Source: Ilyonectria destructans
Lineage: Eukaryota > Ascomycota > Sordariomycetes > Hypocreales > Nectriaceae
NCBI GenBank assembly: GCA_020740775.1
Contig: JAHEWK010000026.1
Coordinates: 124,001-188,000 of the forward strand
Direction: 5' to 3'
Length of the DNA stretch: 64,000 bases
Within the stretch, counting starts at the first letter, position 1, and the number at the start of each line of letters is the position of its first letter. A model generated the notes under the pieces. The model saw only the letters and a list, made by a program, of their open reading frames with translations. It ran no database searches and had not been told where the DNA came from. The translations under genes were made by a program, and so were the position numbers. Shown here piece by piece: positions 23,984-33,212 of the stretch.

Positions 23984-24361
23984 ATGATGGAATCCGCACA
24001 TGCCGCTCCCGTCCAGAGTGGCGCGTCTATCATTATCAATCATTGTGACAAGGACAATGAAATGAAACGATTGCTGATTAAGCAAGACTATAATGACGGG
24101 CAGCCATACCTGCACCACCGGTGGTGCAAATAAGATCATGTGACCTTTGCACCACCGGGGGTGCAAATAAGATCCGTTATGTAAGTCATGATATCTCTCG
24201 TACGCACAGAAATAGCATTTATTCATGCAATTGAAGGAAGGGGATGATTTGCTGTATGTACAGCAATTCAATGTATCATATTTGATCACTTGGCAATATA
24301 CCAATCTGCCCAAGGCCGTGAATAACACACAATGGCTTGGTCATAACATCACAGCAGTTAT

Positions 24362-24460
24362 GTATAAGTGGATGACTTCAACGCGTGCAGTCATGTGTAA
24401 GTGGATGACTTCAACGCGTGCAGTCATGTGTAAGTGAATGACTTCAACGTGTGCAGTATA
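24362..24460 (+). promoter_or_regulatory. three 33-bp tandem repeats followed by a TATA box
   Basis: Three near-identical 33-bp units (GTGTAAGTGGATGACTTCAA...CGCGTGCAG) run directly into TATATAAAG at 24457-24465. The ATG of the 209-aa gene is at 24521, about 60 bp downstream. The spacing fits a core promoter with upstream activator repeats. Confidence 0.65.
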
Positions 24461-24520
24461 TAAAGCTGGACTCTTCCTGTTGGAAGAAGCCCTCTTTCTA
24501 CATCAAGCAATGCAGTCAAG

Positions 24521-25150
24521 ATGTACAACCGCAATCAAAGCCAGCGTCAGAACCCTCAGGATATCCCCATCTTTATAGATCATTCAGCAACACCAGCTGG
24601 AGCTTTACCAATTAACAGCAACAACCAGTTTATCTTACGGCCTCTTGCCAATAACCAACAAACGCAGCCCCCAGCCCGCCTTCCTCATGCATCATCAATG
24701 CCATTCCCAGTTGAGTATTGGAGGGCTACTACGACCCTGCCAACAGACCCAACATCTCCCACTATGCTCTATGCAGACCCCCAAGCACTTGCAAGAGCTC
24801 AAGCTACTCAATATCCTCCTCAAGGGCAGTCTGTTACTACACATGTAATGCCATTTGGATATCAGCTTAGTGGAGAGTGTCATATTGGGTTTCTCAATAA
24901 CGTTCTTTACCAAGGGCAACAGCACCCTCTTCCGGATGTGACTCCTATGTGGAATTACAATCAGCTTCGAAGCATCGATAATGAATATCGGAATATGAAC
25001 ATTACGGTCCCAGGCACAAACTGGCCAACAGCTGCTGTGGGGATGACTACTAACCTACCAGCACTCCGGGCAGCAGAGAGGTCAGGGATGCATATTTGGA
25101 ATGTCGATCAGAATGGGTATGTTATGTGGATGTGGCAAGGAACGCAGTAA
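24521..25150 (+). CDS. MULE accessory protein of unknown function (209 aa)
   Basis: A single-exon frame inside the MULE, convergent with the transposase; the two stop codons are about 190 bp apart. The N-terminal half is Gln/Asn/Pro-rich and likely disordered. The C-terminal half has ordered-looking segments with several aromatic residues (PMWNYNQLRSIDNEY, NWPTAAVGM, MHIWNVDQNGYVMWMWQ). There is no signal peptide, transmembrane segment, zinc motif or known fold I recognise. Its own TATA box and upstream repeats suggest it is expressed. By position it resembles the second genes of some plant Mutator elements (mudrB), but I see no sequence likeness, so no function is assigned. Confidence 0.72.
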   Translation: MYNRNQSQRQNPQDIPIFIDHSATPAGALPINSNNQFILRPLANNQQTQPPARLPHASSMPFPVEYWRATTTLPTDPTSPTMLYADPQALARAQATQYPPQGQSVTTHVMPFGYQLSGECHIGFLNNVLYQGQQHPLPDVTPMWNYNQLRSIDNEYRNMNITVPGTNWPTAAVGMTTNLPALRAAERSGMHIWNVDQNGYVMWMWQGTQ

Positions 25151-25343
25151 TATCATGCCGTTATTGCTGCATCTCTTGTTATTACATAGGTGACTACTGA
25201 GTCTACTTCACTCTGTATATGAACTCGATGACAACTTCATCAAATCAAGCCATTGAATCACCAAAGTTATACTCAGAGATTCATCTTTTCTTTCTCTTTC
25301 AAATGATATATATCAATTACATCTCCCACCACTTATGCAAATT

Positions 25344-28025
25344 TCAGCAGGGGGTATTCTTATCTCTATACAATCTCTCCTGTACTTCAAGATCTCTCTC
25401 AGCAGCATCCCATATATCTTGCATGCCTCGCCGCCTTGAGAAAGGCTGCTCTGCCATCTCAATCCCTACATTCTGTTCAACTCGCTCATTCTCAGCTTTA
25501 TCCCAATCAAGATAACTCATCATTTCCTCCTTGGTCCAGTCCCTGATGCTATTTCCCGCCCTGCAACAACTCCCCATTTGCTTGTAGTTAAGGCACCAGT
25601 CATATTCCGCTTTGCTGTAACGTTGAGGCAGCCCCATAGCCTTGCGGTATTGTTGATTAGTCTTAATGGCTCCTCGAGGTAATGTAGTAAACCAGTCTTC
25701 TCGTGCTTCTTTGTATCGTTGGAAGATAGCACGAGGGTTATCAGCTTGTAACACAGGTACCAATTCAGCTGCTGGAGGGGATAGTATGTGAGTCGTTGTG
25801 TACGTTGTTGTCTTTGTTGTTGTGTGGGCCACAGTCTCGGATACCACAGAGGATCCTGTCAGTGATAATGGAGATAATGAGCGGGTGATAGAGCGAGTAT
25901 GTATATACGTTGTTGTATGTGTTGATACAGAGGTTTGGCCAGGAGCTTGAGCAGGAGCTTGAGCAGGAGCTTGAGCAGGAGCTTGAGCAGGCTCCTGACC
26001 CTCCAATAGATGGTCGTAACGTAAGGGGCATGCTTTAGACCTCATTGTGTGGCCTTGTGTATGACATTTCGAACATATTGGCGCTGCCTTTGGTCGTACT
26101 GCTTTCTCAATGACTTCAAATACACAGGGCTCGCGTTGTGTGCTTGTTGGTGGCAGCGTCGAACTAGCTGTAAGACGATCAAACTGCTTGTGTGGCTCAA
26201 TGATAAGCTGGGGGGTTCCCAAGCGTTGGAGATACCAATGTGAGTGAAAATGATGTAGTTGAAGGGGCTGATTCTGCCCCAGTAGAGATTGAAGGATGTG
26301 AGCACAAGGCAGACCAAGAGTCTTAGTGAAGACCCCTGTACACACAGGAAGTTCCTTTGATAGCCGTTCCCGCTGAGCCTCAACCTTATACAAGGCTTTA
26401 TGTGAGATCCAACCACGCATGTCGCCATACAAAACCCCAGATAGTCGAAGAGGTGTGCTAATATGCTGTTTGGCTTGATTGGCTTCGAGCTCGGTTATCT
26501 GATTTAACAGAACAAGCTTGATAATCCTCCAAGCCCCAAATAGGTCAGCTTGTGAGGATTTCAAATGAGATTTGACAAGCTGATGAATACCCTCGCCCCG
26601 TGATGTAACATATTGCTCAAAGTGAAGGTATTGGTTGACCCATGCCTTGACAAATCTCTCTTTGAAGAGATCTAGCCAGGTGTCCATAATGTAGCCCACT
26701 TCGTTGATGTGGTCAGGAATATAACGGTCCTTGAACTTCCTGAGCCTCTCGTTGTAGATATCCTCAGTGGGTGAGGCCACAATCTCATGCCAACAGCTGT
26801 AAAACTGCTCCCACTCTTTATGTCCCTTGGCATCGTTTTTATCTCGAGTGAATGCAGGCAGACAATAGCTCAGGACTGCTTTGTCGATATGCCACAAGCA
26901 TAGCATAGCAGTTGACTCAGGGAAACAAGAGGGAGAGGCAACAGCATTCATACAGGCAAGACAGCGATCTGTTAGTATTACAGATGGAAGGGCTGCTCTA
27001 TGAAGCTGATACATATGTCGTAGCTGTTGGAGAGCCCACACATAATCCGCTTCTTCTTCGCCACCAAGGAATGCAAATGCAATACAGAAGGATCGATGAC
27101 AAGCATCAATACCAACTATATCGAGAAGTGGCATCTTGTACTTATTGGTCTTGTAGGTACAGTCCAATATAAGCACTTCGGGATATGATGTGAGGTATCC
27201 CAGTGACTTTGGATGGGCAAATAATACTGCCACAACTCTTCCACCCTCGTCAAGGTCAAATCGACTCCAGAAGCCCTCACTTTGAAGCTGATCAGCAAGA
27301 GCATGTATATTGCTTTGACCTTGCGTAAGGTTCCGTTTGCCCCGTGCAATACAATTGTAGATATCTTGCTGCGTAGCAAGTGTGTTCGAGGTTGTGTGCA
27401 ATAAGGATCTGATCTCCTGCGGGGAAATGCCGGCATTGGATTGTTGTTGGACTGATAATTCTTCCGATCTTGCTAGCTGACGATGTGTTGGATGTGCCCT
27501 TGGCTCAATGCTTGGTTCGTGATTGTGTTCACTAAAGCCGGCCTCAGGACGATGCTTCACAGACCATACGGTCTTACATATGCTTTCCTTAGCTGTAACA
27601 GAGAAGCGGCATCCCGTACGGCGTGATGTTGTATTCCGTTGCTGTTCCCCTGCGGCTTTAGGGGCAGGGGCACGCCCTGCTCCACGGTCACAGATATAGT
27701 GTACGATAGTTCTTTTACTGGCAGTCTTCCTAGATCTTCCGATCACAAAGACGTAGCCTCGTGGCGCTGCCCAAGCATTGATTGCTATGCGTAACTCCTC
27801 CTGTGAGTTGAATTGGCCTTCGGGAGGAAGGGCATCGTCAACGAATACACGGGGAACTCGAATTAGAACATCGTCAGGGACGGCGCCGGCAGCTTCCATT
27901 GGGAGGGTATCGTCAGGGACGGCGCCGGCAGCCTCAATTGAGATGACATCGTCGGAGACGACGCCGGTAGCCTCAAATGGGAGGATATCGTCAGGGACGG
28001 GGCGGGGAGCCTCAATCGGGCCCAT
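25344..28025 (-). CDS. MULE transposase (893 aa)
   Basis: One open frame; ATG 28025 was chosen over an upstream TTG. Repeated E-A-A-G-A-V-P-D-D units lie at the N-terminus. Residues about 70-180 look like a FAR1/WRKY-GCM1-type zinc domain (ICDRGAG..., C and HNHE). The DDE core starts with LDCTYKTN (Asp about 288), then TDRCLACMNA (about 353) and LCLWH, with a candidate Glu near 478 (SRGEGIHQLVK). A SWIM-like CTGVFTKTLGLPCAHIL lies about 562-578. A CxxC...H knuckle, a PAQA tandem repeat and a conserved C-terminal WTKEEMMSYLDWDKAE block follow; the last also occurs as a relic at 11684. No stop or shift was seen, so it is a candidate active transposase. Confidence 0.92.
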   Translation of the reverse strand: MGPIEAPRPVPDDILPFEATGVVSDDVISIEAAGAVPDDTLPMEAAGAVPDDVLIRVPRVFVDDALPPEGQFNSQEELRIAINAWAAPRGYVFVIGRSRKTASKRTIVHYICDRGAGRAPAPKAAGEQQRNTTSRRTGCRFSVTAKESICKTVWSVKHRPEAGFSEHNHEPSIEPRAHPTHRQLARSEELSVQQQSNAGISPQEIRSLLHTTSNTLATQQDIYNCIARGKRNLTQGQSNIHALADQLQSEGFWSRFDLDEGGRVVAVLFAHPKSLGYLTSYPEVLILDCTYKTNKYKMPLLDIVGIDACHRSFCIAFAFLGGEEEADYVWALQQLRHMYQLHRAALPSVILTDRCLACMNAVASPSCFPESTAMLCLWHIDKAVLSYCLPAFTRDKNDAKGHKEWEQFYSCWHEIVASPTEDIYNERLRKFKDRYIPDHINEVGYIMDTWLDLFKERFVKAWVNQYLHFEQYVTSRGEGIHQLVKSHLKSSQADLFGAWRIIKLVLLNQITELEANQAKQHISTPLRLSGVLYGDMRGWISHKALYKVEAQRERLSKELPVCTGVFTKTLGLPCAHILQSLLGQNQPLQLHHFHSHWYLQRLGTPQLIIEPHKQFDRLTASSTLPPTSTQREPCVFEVIEKAVRPKAAPICSKCHTQGHTMRSKACPLRYDHLLEGQEPAQAPAQAPAQAPAQAPGQTSVSTHTTTYIHTRSITRSLSPLSLTGSSVVSETVAHTTTKTTTYTTTHILSPPAAELVPVLQADNPRAIFQRYKEAREDWFTTLPRGAIKTNQQYRKAMGLPQRYSKAEYDWCLNYKQMGSCCRAGNSIRDWTKEEMMSYLDWDKAENERVEQNVGIEMAEQPFSRRRGMQDIWDAAERDLEVQERLYRDKNTPC

Positions 28026-28332
28026 TGTAGCAGAAGGAAGGCGCAGCAAGTTGAATTGATACTGTAGAAGCTGTTGATCCCTCAATTGAGGGCCAATTTG
28101 CCGTAGTCAAATGCCTCATAAGCCTACATCACTTACATAACGGATCTTATTTGCACCCCCGGTGGTGCAAAGGTCACATGATCTTATTTGCACCACCGGT
28201 GGTGCAGGTATGGCTGCCCTATAATGACAATGATCATTGAGGGGCAATGAATGAAATGATAATGATTGAAACACCTCAATGAACGGGATTTCCCGGTGGA
28301 CCGTACTGTATGTCCTATAAGACTGCAAAACA

Positions 28333-28565
28333 TCATGTTTGGTCTGGCTCTTCCGCCGCCAGATCCTTCAACAATCCGTCATAATCCTCCAGCAAACCCG
28401 CTCTCAACCAGGATTTCACTGTTTGCGTAATTGCGATCGTTTCTGCCTGCAACCGGCAGCGTTTCGCTGACACCATATTCCCACAGGAAGAAAACACTCT
28501 CTCGCACTCGGCAGCCATTGGAGGCACAGAGAGTACGTCTATAGCCATCCGCGTTAAACGCGGGT
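28333..28565 (-). pseudogene. hAT-A transposase, C-terminal fragment
   Basis: It encodes the hAT dimerisation domain (AIDVLSVPPMAAECERVFSS...TVKSWLRAGLL). The same frame continues across hAT-E1: removing 28574-31093 plus one duplicated ATTCAAAC joins NKRFE to YPRLTRMAIDV. See 31102-33212 for the main part. Confidence 0.85.
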
Positions 28566-28573
28566 ATTCAAAC

Positions 28574-31093
28574 TAGGGATGCGTTTTTGACGTCATAAAC
28601 CCCAAGTTACCAATTGACGTCATAAACCCCAACTGACGGGTAATTTACCGTCATAAACCTCCTTCCTAATTGGGTTTAGTGACTATCCCAAAAGGGGTTG
28701 GGGGGGGGGACGACCATGAGTTGTTGCGACCCCTGAGGAGGCTTTATCACCCCCCGATGTTGCTGTTGAGATTTCTTCACCGACAACAAATATTTATGGT
28801 CATTACTGAGTCAATATGACCAATCGGGGAGGTCGTCCTAAACTTCATGGCATTGACGAATATTTCCGGCCGGCTTCGGAAGAGGGCTTTACGCTGAACC
28901 GTGTAGTCTGCAAGCTCTGCTCAAAGACTATGGCGAAGCACACCTCCAAACAACTTCGACACCTTCACACGCAATGCACCGCATATCGACAGCTTCATGA
29001 AGTCATTCCCAGCCGACAACCGCTCATCAACACTAAGTTGGATAGTGTTAGCAAAGCATCTAAGGATGCATTGGACCGTCAAGCCGCCGTCGCAGTCTTT
29101 ACCTCCGGCAAACCCTATTCCCTCTATGAAGAGCCTGAGACACTGAAACTATTCCAAATGCTAAATTCGGCATATAAACCTCCAGATCGCAATCGAGTTG
29201 CCTCATTCCTCGACCCTGTCTACCTGGACTATCAGCAACGTGTCAAGGCTCTTCTGGACGAGGCCCCGCATCTCAACGTCATATTCGATGCCTCAGATGA
29301 TATCTCAAGCAACCGAATTATCAATATATCTATTGAAATTCCTAGTTCGGTTGCATTTTACTGGACGACAATCGATACTAAAGATCATGATCACACGGCA
29401 TTGACGACCTTGAGCCTTATCAAGCCATCTCTTCTTGAAATATTCGGACACAATTTCTCGCGGCTGAATGCTATCTGTACAGATACATGTAGCACGATGA
29501 GAAAGCTTCATCGAGAAATGAAAGCGCTGCCAGAGTCCAGCCACTGCCTTTATATCTTGTGCGATTCTCACGGACTTCAATTGCTTATCAAAGACATTGT
29601 GGAGTCGAAGCGGTGGATGTTAATCTTTGGGAAGATTACTTTTCTCATTGCCTTCTTTAAGAAAGCCAAATTGCAGTTGTCAAGGCTTCGCATTCATCAG
29701 CAGGAATGCTACGGGCAGCGCAAGGCGTTCATTACTGCTGCAATCACACGCTGGGGAACACAACTTGCTGCTGTTAAATCTGTGTTTGCCAACAAAGACG
29801 CCCTTCGAGCTTTCGCACGCGATCCAGTTATTCTCAACGGAATGAAGCCGGTAATTGTCAAAGAGGAGGAACAGGTGACACAGTCAAGTCTACCTCAGGT
29901 GATATCATATATCAACGATCTCGAATTTTGGGCCAATCTGGAAATGTTATTCAAAGTTCTTCAGCCGATTAGCCATGCCCAAGCCAACTCAGAACGCGAC
30001 CGCGCGGGTCTTGGGGAGGTCATTCCACGTTGGCTATCCATTCAGGCTTCATGGGACGCATTGGAAGAGGCTGGTCAGGACCCACTAATAAACTACCAAG
30101 AACTGAAGGCATTACGAAAGCAACGGTTTGACGTGCAAACGGACGACATACACTACATGGCCTTTGCTTTGGACCCTGCCACTACCGACCCGAAGCACCA
30201 TTGGTTGACCACAGACATTGTCAGAAGAGCACATAACTTTCTTGAGGACAACACTAACGCTGAGGAATACGGCAATATCTTCCGGGAGTTTTGTCAATTT
30301 AGAGCTCGGGAGGGCAACCTCTTTGGCCCAGGAAGTCGCATATACAGAGCAGCATCCGAGGGCACGCACTCCGCACCACCAACACGTCCTTGACAGTTGG
30401 CGGTATCTTCATTCTATGAATGTATCACTCGCTGCATTGGCCAAACGAGTACTGGGCGCTTTGGCTAATTCCGTACCTTCTAAGAGATCTTTTTCCTCAA
30501 TCACTTTCCTCCACAACAAGATTCGCAATCGTCTTACTGTCACTAGCACCAATAAATTGACATTCATATATATGAATAGTCGGGTGTTGAGAAAACTTGA
30601 GACAGCCCAAGAGACACCTTGGAGAATGCCGAGCGGCCAATCCTGGGAGACGGCTGACGTGAAGTTGCTCTTAGAGCTCGAGGACGACTTCCAGGACTGC
30701 ATTTTTGTAGATGCAGGCACGGACGCAGACAGAGTCTGTTTATTAACGTTGAAATGTAAATAAGTTGGCTTTCGAGAAATATAATACTGTCATATTGAAG
30801 TAGCAAGTCTGGGAGTTTTGACGAAGAAACGAACACGGAGCCGTTGCACGGGGGTATGGACCTCTTGTACCCGCACAGCCGATTTTGGTGTGATCGGTAC
30901 CTCATCCCCGGCGAATACCAATGCACACCAAACTGTATGTGCGTATATCATTCCACCGACGCCGTTCCGTAGTCACCAAATAGTACTGGAAGCACGTGAT
31001 AAATGACGCGTCATAAACCTCGGGTTTATGACCGTCATTTACCTAGGGGTTTTGGTAATTTACCTCCTGGTAATTTACCTCGATGCATCCCTA
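28574..31093 (+). mobile_element. hAT-E1 transposon nested in hAT-A
   Basis: Short terminal repeats TAGGGATGC/GCATCCCTA are flanked by a perfect 8-bp duplication ATTCAAAC (28566-28573, 31094-31101). The subterminal regions carry repeated GTCATAAACC and the palindrome GGTAATTTACC. The element is 2520 bp and encodes a plus-strand transposase. Confidence 0.9.
28816..30763 (+). pseudogene. hAT-E1 transposase with a late frameshift
   Basis: The frame from ATG 28816 (MTNRGGRPKLHGIDEYF) has a BED-type zinc finger (CKLCSKTMAKHTSKQLRHLHTQC), then the RNase H-like region and a long alpha-helical insertion, to a stop at 30393. The conserved C-terminal dimerisation block (NVSLAALAKRVLGALANSVPSKRSFSSITFLHNKIRNRL) follows in another frame to 30763. 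An unspliced shift near 30345-30400 breaks it, unless an intron that I could not place with good sites joins the frames. It is a different hAT lineage from A, B, C and D: the motif is SVPSKRSFS rather than SAECERLFS. Confidence 0.75.
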
Positions 31094-31101
31094 ATTCAAA
31101 C

Positions 31102-33212
31102 CTCTTGTTGAACCAGTATAAAAAAGGATCGCAGTCCTTTTCAACAGGGTCGGCGAGGCGTAACCATCTATCGAGCTCATCGTCCATTTTATCCTCGCAC
31201 GGTGCTGGCTGTGCTGTGCCTGTAGACTTGAAGCTATCCAAATAGGAAGAGAAGGAGTCGACTTCTACTTTCTTTGCTTTCTTAATTGGTCTCGGGTCGT
31301 CGGGGTCTTCCCGTTCGAATTGAACAGGAAACTGCTTGTATTCCTGCCATAGGCCGCTGATGAGCCGTTGAGCTTTCTCAATCCAATCTGGCCTCTGTCG
31401 ATAGGCACGATAAAGGAAATCCCATCGGATCGCTGGGTGAAGAACCGTAGCCGCATAGTAAGCAGGAGACTGGTCAATGGTGCTGTAATATTTGTTCAGC
31501 TTGACCCACGCGAGGTTGATGTTCGTCCTAAAATGAGCAGGTTCTGGTGTTTGATCTGCATAGAGCTTTGCTTCCTCCAAATGGCCCATCAGCCACTCAT
31601 ATGCAGGGCAAATGTCTTGCATTAAACCATACGCGGCTTCTTTTCCGCCGGTTCGGATCCGCTGTTTCCCATCACCTTCGAGCTTCTTGACACAGGTCTC
31701 GAAATGGCGCAGAAGATCCTGATAGAGTCCAATAGTCTGCCAATCTTCTTCTGTAAGCAAAGCATCGTCTTCGAGGCACCGTGGTAAAAGTCTCTGCCTG
31801 GCTCCCTTTCTCCTCGGTTTCGACACTTCGTAGCGCACATCCGAAATGACGGCTTCAATGTAAGGGCGTAGCTTGATCGCACGGCTCATCATGTAGAATT
31901 GGGAGAGCTATCGGGTATTGTTATCAACGATGACGTCGAGTAAACCAGGCCAGCACTTCTCTCTGTCCTGTCTCTGAGCTTCCCGAAGCATCTCGGCGAC
32001 TCTGTTGGAGCGGTTTATCCAGACCATTAGGTTGTGAAGCTTTCCGACTGGGTCGCGCTTCAACCATGCGTCGTGCGCTTCGGTATCGATATCATCCTCA
32101 ACTGCGCTGCTCGTATCGTCTTTCCCAAGAAGCATCGCCCTAGTTACCAAATGGACGACATGGCCAAAGCAGCGAATTCTCCGCGCCATTGGGCAGGCCC
32201 ACTGGAAGCCATGCGCTAGGCGTTCCATTGCCGCGTCATTATTGGAGGCATTGTCAAGGGTGAAGTAACCAATCTTATCCCGGCGGAGCTCGAAAGCCTC
32301 GAGAATGTTTTGGACACTCTCAGCAATATTCTCACCTGTATGGCGATCTGTGAGATTGGGTAGTCCGAGCACAATCTTTTGTGGCCGGAAATTCCGATCG
32401 AGGAAAAATGCGATGCCAAATAACGGATGTCGGTTGCGGGAAGTCCATCCATCAAACGCGATGTGGATGGCGCTGGGACTTCGGTGCAGGGTCTTGATGA
32501 TATGGAGACGGAAGAAGTGGTATTCCTCTATAACCCGGCGTCGGATTGCATCGTGAGAAAGGTGAGCGTTGGTCGCGCTGATTATTGGGTTGAGATAGTC
32601 AAGCATATTGCGACAAGTCTCGTTCTCGGCCACTCTGAACGATTGATTGGTCTGCACGATCCACCTCACGAGCTTCCGTTGAAACACATCTTTGTCGAAC
32701 TGCTTCTTTAAGCTGTTGCGGAACTGGAAGTCTGCAATTGTCGTCTCGCCCGTTTTGTGAGAAAGCATCTGCCCGATGCTTCTCTTCCTCCCCTGTTGTG
32801 GTTGGGTCTTTCCGCCGTATATGTTGTGCTGATTGCCAAGATGGGTTTCGATGTTGGCAGTCGCTGATGCAAGATGAGCAGTAATCTTTGGGTCTTTCTT
32901 CCGGACACACTCGAAGCAAACCCATCGGTGCCGTGTCTCATCCTTGACTTCCTGGAGGTCGTAGCCATGCCGCCAAATCCATGACTTAGGCCGCCCACGT
33001 CTCTCAGATATCGTGAGGTTGGGGAAACGATGCCAAGGGAAGATGTCCCAGTCACCGGACGGTCGGGGATGAATTGAACTGCCTGAGAGGCTTGACGATG
33101 CTGGCGAAGAGGCGTTGAAGGGTGTCCTGGGCTCAGCGAAAGCATCTTCGATTTGGCCGGGAGACAATGCAGCCACTTCAGCAGACGCCAGGAAGATGGA
33201 TTGTTCTGACAT
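31102..33212 (-). pseudogene. hAT-A transposase, main part, one nonsense codon
   Basis: From 33212 it encodes a BED-like finger (CFECVRKKD...H..NQH), IHIAFDGWTSRN and GYFTLDNASNN motifs. At 31910-31908 a TAG replaces the Trp of a conserved TRWLSQ motif (hAT-D keeps TRWLSQ). The frame then stays open to the hAT-E1 insertion at 31101. TGG to TAG in a CpA context on the opposite strand fits RIP-like mutation. The coding region is otherwise near complete, but inactivated by stop and insertion. Confidence 0.85.

Larger units (their letters stand above)
24098..28219. mobile_element. Mutator-like element (MULE), 4122 bp, two convergent genes
   Basis: Perfect 89-bp terminal inverted repeats (24098-24186 and 28131-28219) begin GGGCAGCCATACCTGCACC and contain the palindrome TGCACCACCGGTGGTGCA. 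A perfect 9-bp duplication TATAATGAC flanks the element (24089-24097, 28220-28228), as expected for Mutator. It carries a 209-aa plus-strand gene and an 893-aa minus-strand transposase. Identical repeats and an intact transposase suggest recent movement. Confidence 0.95.

Noticed and set aside
24521..25150. mudrB orthologue call for the MULE accessory protein
   Set aside because: Position is similar but no sequence motif supports homology.
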